A DNA stretch of 12,296 nucleotides from Acidimicrobiia bacterium. Lineage in GTDB: Bacteria; Actinomycetota; Acidimicrobiia; Acidimicrobiales; Aldehydirespiratoraceae. Below are positions 1 through 6,294 of the stretch, piece by piece (positions within the stretch are counted from its first letter, which is position 1; each line of letters opens with the position of its first letter). The translations under genes were made by a program, and so were the position numbers. Below the pieces are notes generated by a model, which was given only the letters and a program-made list of their open reading frames with translations, made no database searches and was not told where the DNA came from. The stretch lies in NCBI GenBank assembly GCA_022824605.1, contig JAJDZO010000023.1, positions 1-12,296 of the forward strand, written 5' to 3'.

Positions 1-45
1 GCCCTCCTGGTCCGTCAAACGACGAACCCGCAATGGTTTCGACAT
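1..45 (-). CDS. IS630 family transposase, N-terminal fragment
   Basis: Only the first 15 codons are visible, running off the left edge. The ATG at 45-43 follows a G-rich stretch (TTGGGGG) that could act as a ribosome binding site. The peptide MSKPLRVRRLTDQEG resembles the N terminus of actinobacterial IS630 transposases, which commonly begin with a short basic stretch followed by LTDxE. No catalytic DDE residues fall in the window, so the family call rests on this short match and on the palindromic, TA-flanked upstream end. The sequence to the left of the window would settle it. Confidence 0.6.
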   Translation of the reverse strand, partial: MSKPLRVRRLTDQEG

Positions 46-91
46 CCCCCAATCCCAGCACCCACAAACCCCAAAGTGGTGGACGCGACCC

Positions 92-107
92 CCACAAACG
101 TTTGTGG
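92..107. repeat. Perfect 16-bp palindrome in the IS end
   Basis: CCACAAACGTTTGTGG is a perfect palindrome with no loop. It lies between the transposase start and the presumed TA boundary, so it is most simply a subterminal transposase-binding site or part of the terminal inverted repeat. With no loop and no following T-tract it is a poor terminator candidate. Confidence 0.5.
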
Positions 108-151
108 ACAGAGCACTAGAGACGGTCCCGGCGAGGCTCACAGACCACAAT

Positions 152-167
152 CTGCCCCGATCGGCAG
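152..167 (-). terminator. Weak hairpin just downstream of hypE
   Basis: CTGCC (152-156) pairs with GGCAG (163-167) across a 6-base loop, beginning 6 bases after the hypE stop codon. There is no U-tract on the transcribed strand, so this is only a candidate 3' end for the hyp operon. The stem is short (5 bp). Confidence 0.25.
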
Positions 168-172
168 CACCC

Positions 173-1264
173 TCAGCAAATCCGGGGGAGGGGGTCGCCT
201 ACCAGCATGTCGAGGATTCTTGTGCCGCCGAAGCCGGTGCGCACCAGCACTAGGCCCGGATGCTCATCGGTGATCGAGCCCACCACGCAAGCACCGGCGC
301 CGGCCTCGTTGGACCGCATGGCCTCGACCGCGGTCTCGGCGTGCTCGGCGGGAACCACGGCCAGCATCTTGCCCTCATTGGCGATGTAGAGCGGGTCGAG
401 GCCCAGTAGCTCACAGGCGCCGGCCACCGCGCCCCTTACCGGCACGGCCTGTTCGTCGAGTTCCACTCCCAACCCGCACGCCACCGCCAGCTCGTTGCAG
501 GCCGAGGCCACCCCTCCCCGGGTCGGATCCCGCAGCCAACGAGTTGAGGGCACCGCCTCCAACAACGCAGCCACCAGCCTGTGCAGCGGCGCGGTGTCCG
601 AGGGAACGTCGGCGGCCACCGCCAGATCGCCGCGAGCCACCATCACCGCGATGCCGTGGTCGCCGACCGGACCCGACAACACGATGGCGTCGCCGGGACG
701 AACCTCGGCGGCGTCGAGGCGGAGGCCCCGGTCCACCACACCGACCCCGGTGGTGGTGAGATAGCAGCCGTCGGCCGCTCCCCGTTCGACCACCTTGGTG
801 TCGCCGGTAACGACCGCCACCCCAGCCGCGGCGGCCGCCTCGGCCACATCGCCGACCACAGCACGCAACTCTTCGACGGCCAAGCCCTCCTCCAGCACGG
901 CGGCCACAGCCAACGCCACGGGCTCGGCGCCCATGGCAGCCAGGTCGTTGATGGTGCCGTTCACGGCGAGGTCCCCGATGGAGCCGCCCGCGAAGCGCCG
1001 CGGGGTCACCACGAAGGCGTCGGTGGTGACCGCCAGCCGGCGACCGTCGCCGATGTCGAGGATCGCGCCGTCGTCGAGAGCGTCCAACGCCGGATTGGAG
1101 AAGGCGGGGCGGATCACGGCCTCGATCAGCGACTGGCTGGCCCTGCCGCCAGCGCCGTGGGCCATGGTGATGGTGTCGTCGGTCAGCCGGGGGGCCCGCC
1201 GCCTCCACGACTCGACCCGGGCCAGCACGGCCTGGCGCGCCTCGAGGTCGTCCTCGAAGGCCAT
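173..1264 (-). CDS. hypE: Hydrogenase maturation protein HypE
   Basis: HypE (363 codons) dehydrates a thiocarboxamide on its own C-terminal cysteine to a thiocyanate. It passes the cyanide to iron on the HypC-HypD complex during [NiFe] cofactor assembly in the cytoplasm. The sequence begins with a PurM/AIR-synthase-like domain: MAHGAGG at about residues 34-40, the DAFVVTP stretch near 82-88, and IGDLAVNGTINDLAAMGAEP at about 96-115. A second AIRS-type domain follows, with TGDTKVVERG and DPTRGGVAS. The last four residues are PRIC, the diagnostic HypE tail carrying the modified cysteine. The start is the ATG at 1264-1262, which overlaps the hypD stop by one base (TGATG) and implies translational coupling. 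It is the last gene of the operon and looks intact. Confidence 0.96.
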   Translation of the reverse strand: MAFEDDLEARQAVLARVESWRRRAPRLTDDTITMAHGAGGRASQSLIEAVIRPAFSNPALDALDDGAILDIGDGRRLAVTTDAFVVTPRRFAGGSIGDLAVNGTINDLAAMGAEPVALAVAAVLEEGLAVEELRAVVGDVAEAAAAAGVAVVTGDTKVVERGAADGCYLTTTGVGVVDRGLRLDAAEVRPGDAIVLSGPVGDHGIAVMVARGDLAVAADVPSDTAPLHRLVAALLEAVPSTRWLRDPTRGGVASACNELAVACGLGVELDEQAVPVRGAVAGACELLGLDPLYIANEGKMLAVVPAEHAETAVEAMRSNEAGAGACVVGSITDEHPGLVLVRTGFGGTRILDMLVGDPLPRIC

Positions 1265-2394
1265 CAGGAGGCGGCGTGAACCGGCAAGCGGGTCCTGGCC
1301 GAGTACCGCCCGTAGTTGTAGTAGGCCGCGCAGGCACCCTCCGACGACACCATGCAGGTGCCGATGGGCGTCTCGGGGGTGCAGGCCGTGCCGAACACCT
1401 TGCACTCCCACGGCCGCAGCGCACCCTTGAGCACCTCGCCGCACTGGCAGGCCTTCGGGTCGGCGACCCGCACGCCGGGCACCTCCCAACGAAGCTCGGC
1501 GTCCCACGCCGAGAACTCCGGCGCTATCCCCAGTGCGCTCTGGGCGATGAATCCGAGGCCGCGCCACTCGAAGTGCGGCCGAACCACGAACACCTCGCGC
1601 AGCAACTCCAGCGCCTTGCGGTTGCCGTCGCCCGACACGACCCTGCGGTACTGGTTCTCCACCGTGCATCGCCCGTCGGCCAGCTGGCGCAGCAGCATCA
1701 GCGCCGCTTGGAGGATGTCGACCGGCTCGAAGCCGGCGGTGACCAGCGGGCGGCCGTACTGCTCGGGAACGAACCTGTACGGGCGGGTGCCGATCACGGT
1801 GGACACATGGCCGGGACCGAGGAAGCCGTCGAGGTCGCAGCCGGGTGAGTCGAGGATGGCCTTGAGCGGCGGGACGATGGTGACGTGGTTGCAGAACACG
1901 CTGAAGTTCAAAACGTTGCGCTCGCGTGCCTGCACCAGGGTGACCGCCGTCGACGGCGCGGTGGTCTCGAATCCCACGGCCAGGAACACCACCTGGCGAT
2001 CCGGGGTGCGCTCGGCCAGCGCCAGAGCGTCCAGCGGCGAGTACACGATTCGCACGTCGGCGCCGCGGGCCTTGGCCTCCAGCAGGGTCGACTGTCCGCC
2101 GGGCACCCGCAACATGTCGCCGAAACAGCACAAGGTCACGCCATCGGCTTCGGCGACTGCGATGGCATCGTCGACCCGCCCCATCGGGATTACGCACACC
2201 GGGCATCCCGGCCCGTGGATCAACTCGATGCTGTCGGGCAGCAGGGCCTCGATGCCGTGTCGGTAAATGGCGTGGGTGTGACCCCCGCAGACCTCCATGA
2301 ACTTCCTGGGCGGCTGATCGGCGGCCGCCTGCTCGATATCAGCCAGCAGCCGCTGGGCGGCCGCTGGATCCCGGAACTCGTCGACGAACTTCAC
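1264..2394 (-). CDS. hypD: Hydrogenase maturation protein HypD
   Basis: HypD (376 codons) is the iron-sulfur scaffold that, with HypC, holds iron while the CN and CO ligands are attached. Signature motifs are present: EVCGGHTHAIYRHG (Cys36), GPGCPVC (Cys64 and Cys67) and GFETTAPS. A C-terminal cysteine-rich block, beginning CQCGEVLKGA and including a CTPETPIGTC segment, would ligate the 4Fe-4S cluster. I chose the GTG at 2394-2392 over the longer frame start at 2451. The family N terminus corresponds to VKFVDEFRD, a GGAGG lies 7-8 bases upstream, and this GTG overlaps the stop of the SIS gene as GTGA. The upstream extension would be a proline/glycine-rich shadow of the preceding gene. Length matches the family (about 370 residues). 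Confidence 0.95.
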   Translation of the reverse strand: MKFVDEFRDPAAAQRLLADIEQAAADQPPRKFMEVCGGHTHAIYRHGIEALLPDSIELIHGPGCPVCVIPMGRVDDAIAVAEADGVTLCCFGDMLRVPGGQSTLLEAKARGADVRIVYSPLDALALAERTPDRQVVFLAVGFETTAPSTAVTLVQARERNVLNFSVFCNHVTIVPPLKAILDSPGCDLDGFLGPGHVSTVIGTRPYRFVPEQYGRPLVTAGFEPVDILQAALMLLRQLADGRCTVENQYRRVVSGDGNRKALELLREVFVVRPHFEWRGLGFIAQSALGIAPEFSAWDAELRWEVPGVRVADPKACQCGEVLKGALRPWECKVFGTACTPETPIGTCMVSSEGACAAYYNYGRYSARTRLPVHAAS

Positions 2395-3416
2395 CGCGCC
2401 GCCTCCACCGGGTGGCCGACAGTTTCTCCACTGGTGAGAGCCCGCTCGCACAGCGCGCTCATGAGGGCCGCCTGGGCCTCCTGGATCCGGTGCACCGACA
2501 TCGACTGTACGACCAGGCTGTGGTGCACGCTCGGGTGATCGCTGAAGGATCCTCCCCCGTAGCCGCTGAGACCGACCGTGACGACACCCATGCCCGCAGC
2601 CTGGTCGAAGGCGGCCAGCAGATTGCGCGACGCTCCGCTGGTGCTGCAGCCCACCAGCACGTCGCCGGGCCGCCCGAACGCCTCGAGCTGGCGGGAGAAC
2701 ACCCGCTCGGCACCGAGGTCGTTGGCCAGGGCGGTGGCCACTGCGTAGTCGGCTGCCAGCGACTGAGCCGGGAGCCGGCGCGAACGCAGCAGTCGAGCCA
2801 GACGGGCGGCGTCGCTGGCGCTGCCGCCGTTGCCCATGGTCAGCACCCGGCCACCGCCCGCCACTGAACCGCTGATGGCGGCGCCGGCCTCCTGTAATGC
2901 AGCCCGGTTGGACTTCAGCGACTGTCGGGCGAGCGTGGACGACTCCGCCCGCTTGGCATCAGCCGACGCGTCCAACGACTCTCGAAGCGAGGCCTCATCG
3001 TCCTCGGAGGCGTCCAGGAAGGGGTACAGGAACCCGGTGGAGTCACCTCCCGCGGCGGCCGAGCTTCCGACCAGGCCAGGATGCTCGAGCGCGACCTGGA
3101 CCAGTTCCCACAACAGGTGGTAGCTCAACACGATGGCAGCGTCAGGCTGGTCCGCAGGGATGAAAAGGTCGGCGGTGCCGTCGTCCGTGCCGATCACCAG
3201 CCGGGCATCCGTTTGAGCTTCGCCCGGCTCGGCCACGACCGCGGCCAACGGGCGGGTGCCGGCCACTACGGGATGAACGAACTCGACGGCCACATGGTGT
3301 GCGTGGTCGGGTGCGCCCGGCGACCACACGCACAGCCGTCGCCCTGCGGTGAAGGCCCGGGCCAGCCACATCGCGGCTTCCGTCGGGTCACGGCCGCAGT
3401 CGATGGCCGCGCTCAT
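2391..3416 (-). CDS. Tandem SIS-domain protein (GmhA-like) in the hyp operon
   Basis: This 341-residue protein has a clear C-terminal sugar-isomerase (SIS) domain of the phosphoheptose isomerase type: VLTMGNGGSASDAARLA at about 191-207, CSTSGASRNLL at 257-267, and HRIQEAQ at 309-315. The N-terminal third looks like a degenerate SIS half. SPGAPDHAHHVAVEF (about 32-46) aligns by eye with the GNGGSAxDAxHxAxEF signature of GmhA but lacks the phosphate-loop serine, and HLLWELVQVALEHPG (100-114) resembles a SIS closing helix. A linker rich in Asp, Glu and Ser joins them (about 135-170). The substrate is unknown: lipopolysaccharide heptose is unlikely in an actinobacterium, and no heptose genes are nearby. 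The ATG at 3416 overlaps the hypC stop (ATGA). Its place between hypC and hypD suggests a role tied to the hydrogenase (inference). Confidence 0.85.
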   Translation of the reverse strand: MSAAIDCGRDPTEAAMWLARAFTAGRRLCVWSPGAPDHAHHVAVEFVHPVVAGTRPLAAVVAEPGEAQTDARLVIGTDDGTADLFIPADQPDAAIVLSYHLLWELVQVALEHPGLVGSSAAAGGDSTGFLYPFLDASEDDEASLRESLDASADAKRAESSTLARQSLKSNRAALQEAGAAISGSVAGGGRVLTMGNGGSASDAARLARLLRSRRLPAQSLAADYAVATALANDLGAERVFSRQLEAFGRPGDVLVGCSTSGASRNLLAAFDQAAGMGVVTVGLSGYGGGSFSDHPSVHHSLVVQSMSVHRIQEAQAALMSALCERALTSGETVGHPVEAAR

Positions 3417-3691
3417 GGCAGGTCGCTGCTGAAGGCCTCGAACTCCTCGTCGTACACCGAGCCCAGCTCGCGCATGAACGCCAACGTCTCGGCCGCCTCG
3501 GCCGCATCGATGCGCGACATCGCGAACCCGACATGCAACAGCACCCAGTCGCCCGTGGCCAACGGCACGTCGGCCTCGTCGTCCACCATGATGGTGTTGA
3601 CCTCTCGCTGAGCGCCGTCCACATCGACGATGGCGGTATGCGGCCCCGACGGCGCCAACTCCACCACCTGAGCGGGAATGCCCACACACAT
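3413..3691 (-). CDS. hypC: Hydrogenase maturation chaperone HypC
   Basis: HypC (92 residues) is the small OB-fold chaperone that carries iron with HypD and delivers the Fe(CN)2CO unit to the apo large subunit. It begins MCVGIPAQVV, and the conserved N-terminal Met-Cys pair carries the iron-binding Cys2. VDDEADVPLATGDWVLLHVGFAMSRID is the usual HypC core, followed by a helical tail (EAAETLAFMRELG) typical of the family. The ATG at 3691-3689 overlaps the stop of the CooC-like gene by one base (TGATG). The longer open frame upstream to 3958 is a shadow of that gene: its residues have no HypC character, and Cys2 must be at position 2. Length is normal. Confidence 0.95.
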   Translation of the reverse strand: MCVGIPAQVVELAPSGPHTAIVDVDGAQREVNTIMVDDEADVPLATGDWVLLHVGFAMSRIDAAEAAETLAFMRELGSVYDEEFEAFSSDLP

Positions 3692-4512
3692 CAGAGGCTC
3701 GCCTTCGAGGACGCGGCGGCAAGGGTCGGTTCCGGTGCGGCTCGGCGGGTGCTCACGTCGGCATCCGGCACCACGAGACTGCCGAACAGGGTGCCGAGCG
3801 CGGCGACCATGGCGTCGTCGGGAGCGTGGTCCAGCAGCGGCCGGGATCGCGCGTCCGCGGCCAGCACCGCTTCGGACCAGGGCAGAACCCCGACCAGTTC
3901 CAGCCCGTGGCGCTCGCAGTACTCCTCGATGGCTGCGGCGTCGCTGGGCTGTCGGCACTTGTTGGCCACCACCGCCACCCGCTCTATCGAGGTCTCCGCA
4001 GCCAGCGAGGCTTGCAGTTTCGCGGCCTCCAGCGACCGGTAGTAGGGCTCGGCCACCAGCAGCAGCACATCGCAGTGGCGTGCCGTGCCCCGACTCAAGT
4101 GCTCGGGGGAGGCTTCAAGATCCAGCAGCGTCACCGTTCCCGGCGCAACGCCGAGATCAGCAAGCAGGGCGCTGACGGTGGCGTGGGCCGAGCACATGCA
4201 GCCCTCGTCGGCGTGCTGGGGCATGCCCATACGAACCAGCCGCACGCCGTCGGGCGCCGCGATGGCGTGCCATCGCAGAACCTCATCGATCGAGGCGGTG
4301 AGGCGCGGCCCTTCGAAGCGACGAGACACCAGAGACGTCGGCAGGCTCGACAAAGCCGCTTGCGAGTCGACGCCGATGGCCGAATGCAGGTTGGGGTTGG
4401 TGTCGCCGTCGATGGCCACCACCCGTTGCCCAGATCGGGCCAGCAGGCGGGCCGCGGTGGCGCAGATGGTGGTCTTGCCGGCCCCGCCTTTTCCCGCAAC
4501 CGCGATCCTCAT
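3691..4512 (-). CDS. CooC/MinD-type P-loop ATPase, candidate nickel-insertion protein
   Basis: A 273-residue SIMIBI-class ATPase. It opens with a deviant Walker A, GKGGAGKTT (residues 7-15), followed by VVAIDGDTNPNL (Asp35), as in CooC. GCMCSAHA (Cys105 and Cys107) matches the CxC that binds nickel at the CooC dimer interface. LDLEASPEHLSRGTA resembles the CooC D-x-E-A-x-x-E-H-L-x-R-G signature, and VVANKC fits the nucleotide-base loop. CooC inserts nickel into carbon monoxide dehydrogenase, but no CODH gene is visible and the gene sits between a PadR regulator and hypC. A role in loading nickel into the hydrogenase, parallel to or replacing HypB, is therefore the best inference. The start at 4512 overlaps the PadR stop (ATGA). 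The C-terminal 25 residues are Ala/Pro/Ser-rich and probably disordered. Confidence 0.85.
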   Translation of the reverse strand: MRIAVAGKGGAGKTTICATAARLLARSGQRVVAIDGDTNPNLHSAIGVDSQAALSSLPTSLVSRRFEGPRLTASIDEVLRWHAIAAPDGVRLVRMGMPQHADEGCMCSAHATVSALLADLGVAPGTVTLLDLEASPEHLSRGTARHCDVLLLVAEPYYRSLEAAKLQASLAAETSIERVAVVANKCRQPSDAAAIEEYCERHGLELVGVLPWSEAVLAADARSRPLLDHAPDDAMVAALGTLFGSLVVPDADVSTRRAAPEPTLAAASSKASL

Positions 4513-5000
4513 GAGCGCGAGCCGCCGAAGGCCTTGCGAGGGCGCGCCGATGGGTGGGAGCCGGTCGCCTCACCGGGGGGTTGTTCCCGCTCGTGTCCGC
4601 TGCGCTCACGGGCTGCTCGGGCCACAGCCTCGCCCGTATGCAGCGGAATCGCTCGCCCATCCGCTCGGCCTCTGAACTGATCCAGCGCGGCGGTCAAGCC
4701 GTCGCGGACCGCAGCCAGTTCGTCGGTAGCCGCAGCCGCCGCGGACCGACCCGAGTCGGTGAGCGAGTAGAGGCGGCGGTCCGGCCCCGCGCCGGAGCGA
4801 ACCCATTGCGAGGTCACCAGATCACGCTGCTGCATGGTCCGCAGCCCCCGGTAGACGGCGGCCAGGTCGACCGAGAGGCCCAGAGAGCTGACGGTCTCGA
4901 ACAACTCGTAGCCGTAGGACGTGCCGTCACGGTCGAGGCTCAACAGCAAGAACGGGGTCAGGAACCGCCTCGGAAGGCCCTCGGACTGCTCAGTGGCCAT
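4509..5000 (-). CDS. PadR-family transcriptional regulator
   Basis: A 163-residue protein with an N-terminal winged-helix domain of the PadR type. FLTPFLLLSLDRDGTSYGYEL (about 13-33) is the usual opening helix and turn, DLAAVYRGLRTMQQRDLV (45-62) the recognition helix, and GPDRRLYSLTDSG (72-84) the wing. A helical segment with dimerisation character follows (about 86-125), ending in a basic, low-complexity tail. I chose the ATG at 5000, giving MATEQSEGLPRRFL. The upstream extension to 5090 is antisense-like sequence over the end of the preceding gene. The ATG lies 11 bases inside that gene and the stop overlaps the ATPase start. The effector is unknown; the operon setting suggests control of hydrogenase or nickel genes, possibly through the 21-bp dyad described here. 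Confidence 0.82.
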   Translation of the reverse strand: MATEQSEGLPRRFLTPFLLLSLDRDGTSYGYELFETVSSLGLSVDLAAVYRGLRTMQQRDLVTSQWVRSGAGPDRRLYSLTDSGRSAAAAATDELAAVRDGLTAALDQFRGRADGRAIPLHTGEAVARAARERSGHEREQPPGEATGSHPSARPRKAFGGSRS

Positions 5001-5388
5001 GGTCGTGATCGTGGCCCAGGCGATGCGCGATGCAGGCCTCGGCCTCGTCGACGGAGGCATGGCACCAGCAGTCGTCGCTGCACTCGCCATGGGAGGGTTT
5101 GGTCAGATCGGCGAACGCCTCACCGAACTCTCGGGCTCCCCGTTCTAGGCCGAACTCCGACAGTGCGAACCACTCGCCGTCGCGCACCAGATAGCCCTCC
5201 ACGACGAGGCGATCGAGGTAGGTCATGCCGATGGCTGCGTCCACCCCGAGGAAGCGCTCGATCAACTCAGGGTCGACCACATCGCCGAAGCCCTCGCCTC
5301 GCAACCAGTACATGACCTGCAGGATCTCGCTGCGCCAATAGAGGGCAGCCAGCGCGTCGGACTTGGGAGAGGCTGCCGAAGGGCTCAC
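4990..5388 (-). CDS. Winged-helix-like protein with Cys/His-rich metal-binding tail
   Basis: No family name is recognised. The proposed product has 132 residues. The N-terminal part (about 10-95) is mostly helical, and GMTYLDRLVVEGYLVRDGEW with FALSEFGLERGAREF looks like a winged-helix recognition helix, wing and following helix. The last 33 residues are striking: H100, C103, C107, C109, H110, C119, H122 and then alternating His in HDHDHGH, giving four Cys and six His. Such tails bind nickel, cobalt or zinc in other proteins. The GTG at 5388 (VSPSAASPKSD) is preferred because an earlier ATG at 5463 would overlap the upstream gene and add an arginine-rich shadow; this choice is moderately secure. 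Placed directly before the PadR gene, it may be a metal-responsive regulator or a nickel store (inference). Confidence 0.7.
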   Translation of the reverse strand: MSPSAASPKSDALAALYWRSEILQVMYWLRGEGFGDVVDPELIERFLGVDAAIGMTYLDRLVVEGYLVRDGEWFALSEFGLERGAREFGEAFADLTKPSHGECSDDCWCHASVDEAEACIAHRLGHDHDHGH

Positions 5389-5422
5389 GATCCGGCGTCT
5401 ATGGCGAGTGTCGCCGAAACCG

Positions 5423-5686
5423 TCACGATCCGGCGCCGAGGCGCTCGGCCTTGACCGAAACACCCTCGAGCGCGCCGGCGATGACGGTCAGCTGCTCGTT
5501 GACCCGGGTGACCGACGGACCGACCGAAGCGCACTGGGTCTCGATGGCCCGCACCCCGAAAGTGACCTTGCCGAGCGACTGCGAGATGCGCCCCAGCGAA
5601 CGGGCGATCGCGATGAGGTACACCGCGAGAGCCCCGACGAAGACCACGATCTCGACGACGGTCAACACGATGAGAAGGGTGCGCAT
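5423..5686 (-). CDS. Small single-pass membrane protein, third of three
   Basis: An 87-residue protein with one N-terminal membrane span (about residues 3-27, LLIVLTVVEIVVFVGALAVYLIAIA), followed by Arg-containing sequence and a soluble amphipathic region (GVRAIETQCASVGPSVTRVNEQL). The short N terminus and the Arg just after the span predict that the C-terminal part is cytoplasmic. The soluble part has the look of DUF948-like or coiled-coil membrane adaptors, but I cannot assign a family. Its ATG overlaps the stop of the preceding membrane gene by one base (TGATG). A 34-bp gap separates it from the next gene, one of the few gaps in the operon. Confidence 0.75.
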   Translation of the reverse strand: MRTLLIVLTVVEIVVFVGALAVYLIAIARSLGRISQSLGKVTFGVRAIETQCASVGPSVTRVNEQLTVIAGALEGVSVKAERLGAGS

Positions 5687-5961
5687 CAGCCCTCATCTCC
5701 CGCCTGGGCGAGGGCCTCGTCGAGGAAGGCGTCGTGTTTGAGCGCCTCCTCGGTGAAGGCGTCGAGCCGTACCGTCGTCTGGTGGAGCATCCAGGTGGTG
5801 GCAGTGTTGCGGGCCACCTGCTTGCCCGTCTCCCAGATGGCCGCTGAACCCGCCTCGATGCGGCGCACCTTGCGGTAGAAGATCTGCAGCAGGGCCACCG
5901 CGATCAGGCACACGACCAGACCCAGCGCCAACGTCAGCCACCACAGTGCGTTGGTGCTCAT
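5686..5961 (-). CDS. Small single-pass membrane protein, second of three
   Basis: A 91-residue protein beginning MSTNALWWL with a membrane span at about 6-28, then a strongly basic YRKVRR stretch predicting a cytoplasmic C-terminal domain. The soluble part carries ARNTATTWML (about 50-59), which matches RDNTAPLWAV in the protein encoded just upstream. The two are therefore likely paralogues. It ends in an acidic helix (DAFLDEALAQAGDEG). The ATG overlaps the upstream stop (ATGA), so expression is coupled. No enzymatic motif is seen, and membrane tethering of a partner is the likeliest role (inference). Confidence 0.75.
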   Translation of the reverse strand: MSTNALWWLTLALGLVVCLIAVALLQIFYRKVRRIEAGSAAIWETGKQVARNTATTWMLHQTTVRLDAFTEEALKHDAFLDEALAQAGDEG

Positions 5962-6221
5962 TGCTGACTCCCGTTCGCGGAGGCGGCAAGGTGCTCACGG
6001 ACCGCGCCCGCGCCGGCGGTGATCCGCTCGATCGCCGAGTTCACGTCGTTGACCGCCCACAGCGGAGCAGTGTTGTCACGCGACTCCTCCAGCGCAGCCA
6101 GGATCGCCTCGGCATTGACCGCGGCCCGATGAGCGCCGCGGATCATGAGCAACAACAGCACGACCACGGCCAGGATCAGAACTCCCCCGATCACATAACC
6201 GATGACCCATCCTGTCGACAT
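5958..6221 (-). CDS. Small single-pass membrane protein, first of three
   Basis: An 87-residue protein, the promoter-proximal gene of the hyp operon. The span covers about residues 5-27 (VIGYVIGGVLILAVVVLLLLM), followed by RGAHR, predicting a cytoplasmic C-terminal domain. The soluble region contains RDNTAPLWAV (about 48-57) and an amphipathic helix (NDVNSAIERI). A good ribosome binding site, GGGGAGGG, lies just before the ATG at 6221. It shares size, topology and an R-[DN]-NTA-x-x-W motif with the next protein. No family is assigned with confidence. Confidence 0.78.
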   Translation of the reverse strand: MSTGWVIGYVIGGVLILAVVVLLLLMIRGAHRAAVNAEAILAALEESRDNTAPLWAVNDVNSAIERITAGAGAVREHLAASANGSQQ

Positions 6222-6271
6222 GGACCCTCCCCAGCCCTACCGGCGGTCGAGCCAGCATAACCCATAGCCCC

Positions 6272-6294
6272 CGCTAGATGCGATTCGCACATAG
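6272..6294. repeat. Direct repeat copy 1 and 21-bp imperfect dyad
   Basis: CGCTAGATGCGATTCG followed by one variable base and ACATAG recurs at 10411-10433 with a single difference (C here, A there). Within it, 6274-6294 is an imperfect palindrome centred on 6284: arms CTAGATGCGA and TCGCACATAG match at 8 of 10 positions across a single central base. The centre lies 63 bp upstream of the first codon of the hyp operon. HsdR homology begins within about 20-25 bp of the right edge, so this is also the left boundary of the accessory block. Confidence 0.85.

Larger units (their letters stand above)
1..118 (-). mobile_element. Right end of an IS630-like insertion sequence (partial)
   Basis: The start of an IS630-type transposase reads leftward out of the window. 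The 73 bases in front of its start codon look like the terminal region of the element. They contain a perfect 16-bp palindrome (92-107, CCACAAACGTTTGTGG) and a second CCACAAAC-type half-site near 61-68. IS630 elements insert at TA dinucleotides, and the TA at 117-118 is the likeliest outer edge. The boundary is inferred, because the other end lies outside the window. The element sits about 55 bp downstream of the hypE stop, so it follows the hyp operon without interrupting hypE. Confidence 0.55.

Noticed and set aside
581..1279. Plus-strand open frame of 232 codons across hypE.
   Set aside because: It is antisense to hypE, has no recognisable domain or ribosome binding site, and is explained by GC-rich codon bias.
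1267..2206. Long minus-strand open frame continuing upstream of hypE in the same frame.
   Set aside because: It lies opposite-phase inside hypD; its arginine- and proline-rich translation is a shadow, while hypE motifs start only at 1264.
3692..3958. Upstream extension of the hypC reading frame.
   Set aside because: It overlaps the CooC-like gene fully, and the HypC family requires the Met-Cys N terminus found at 3691.
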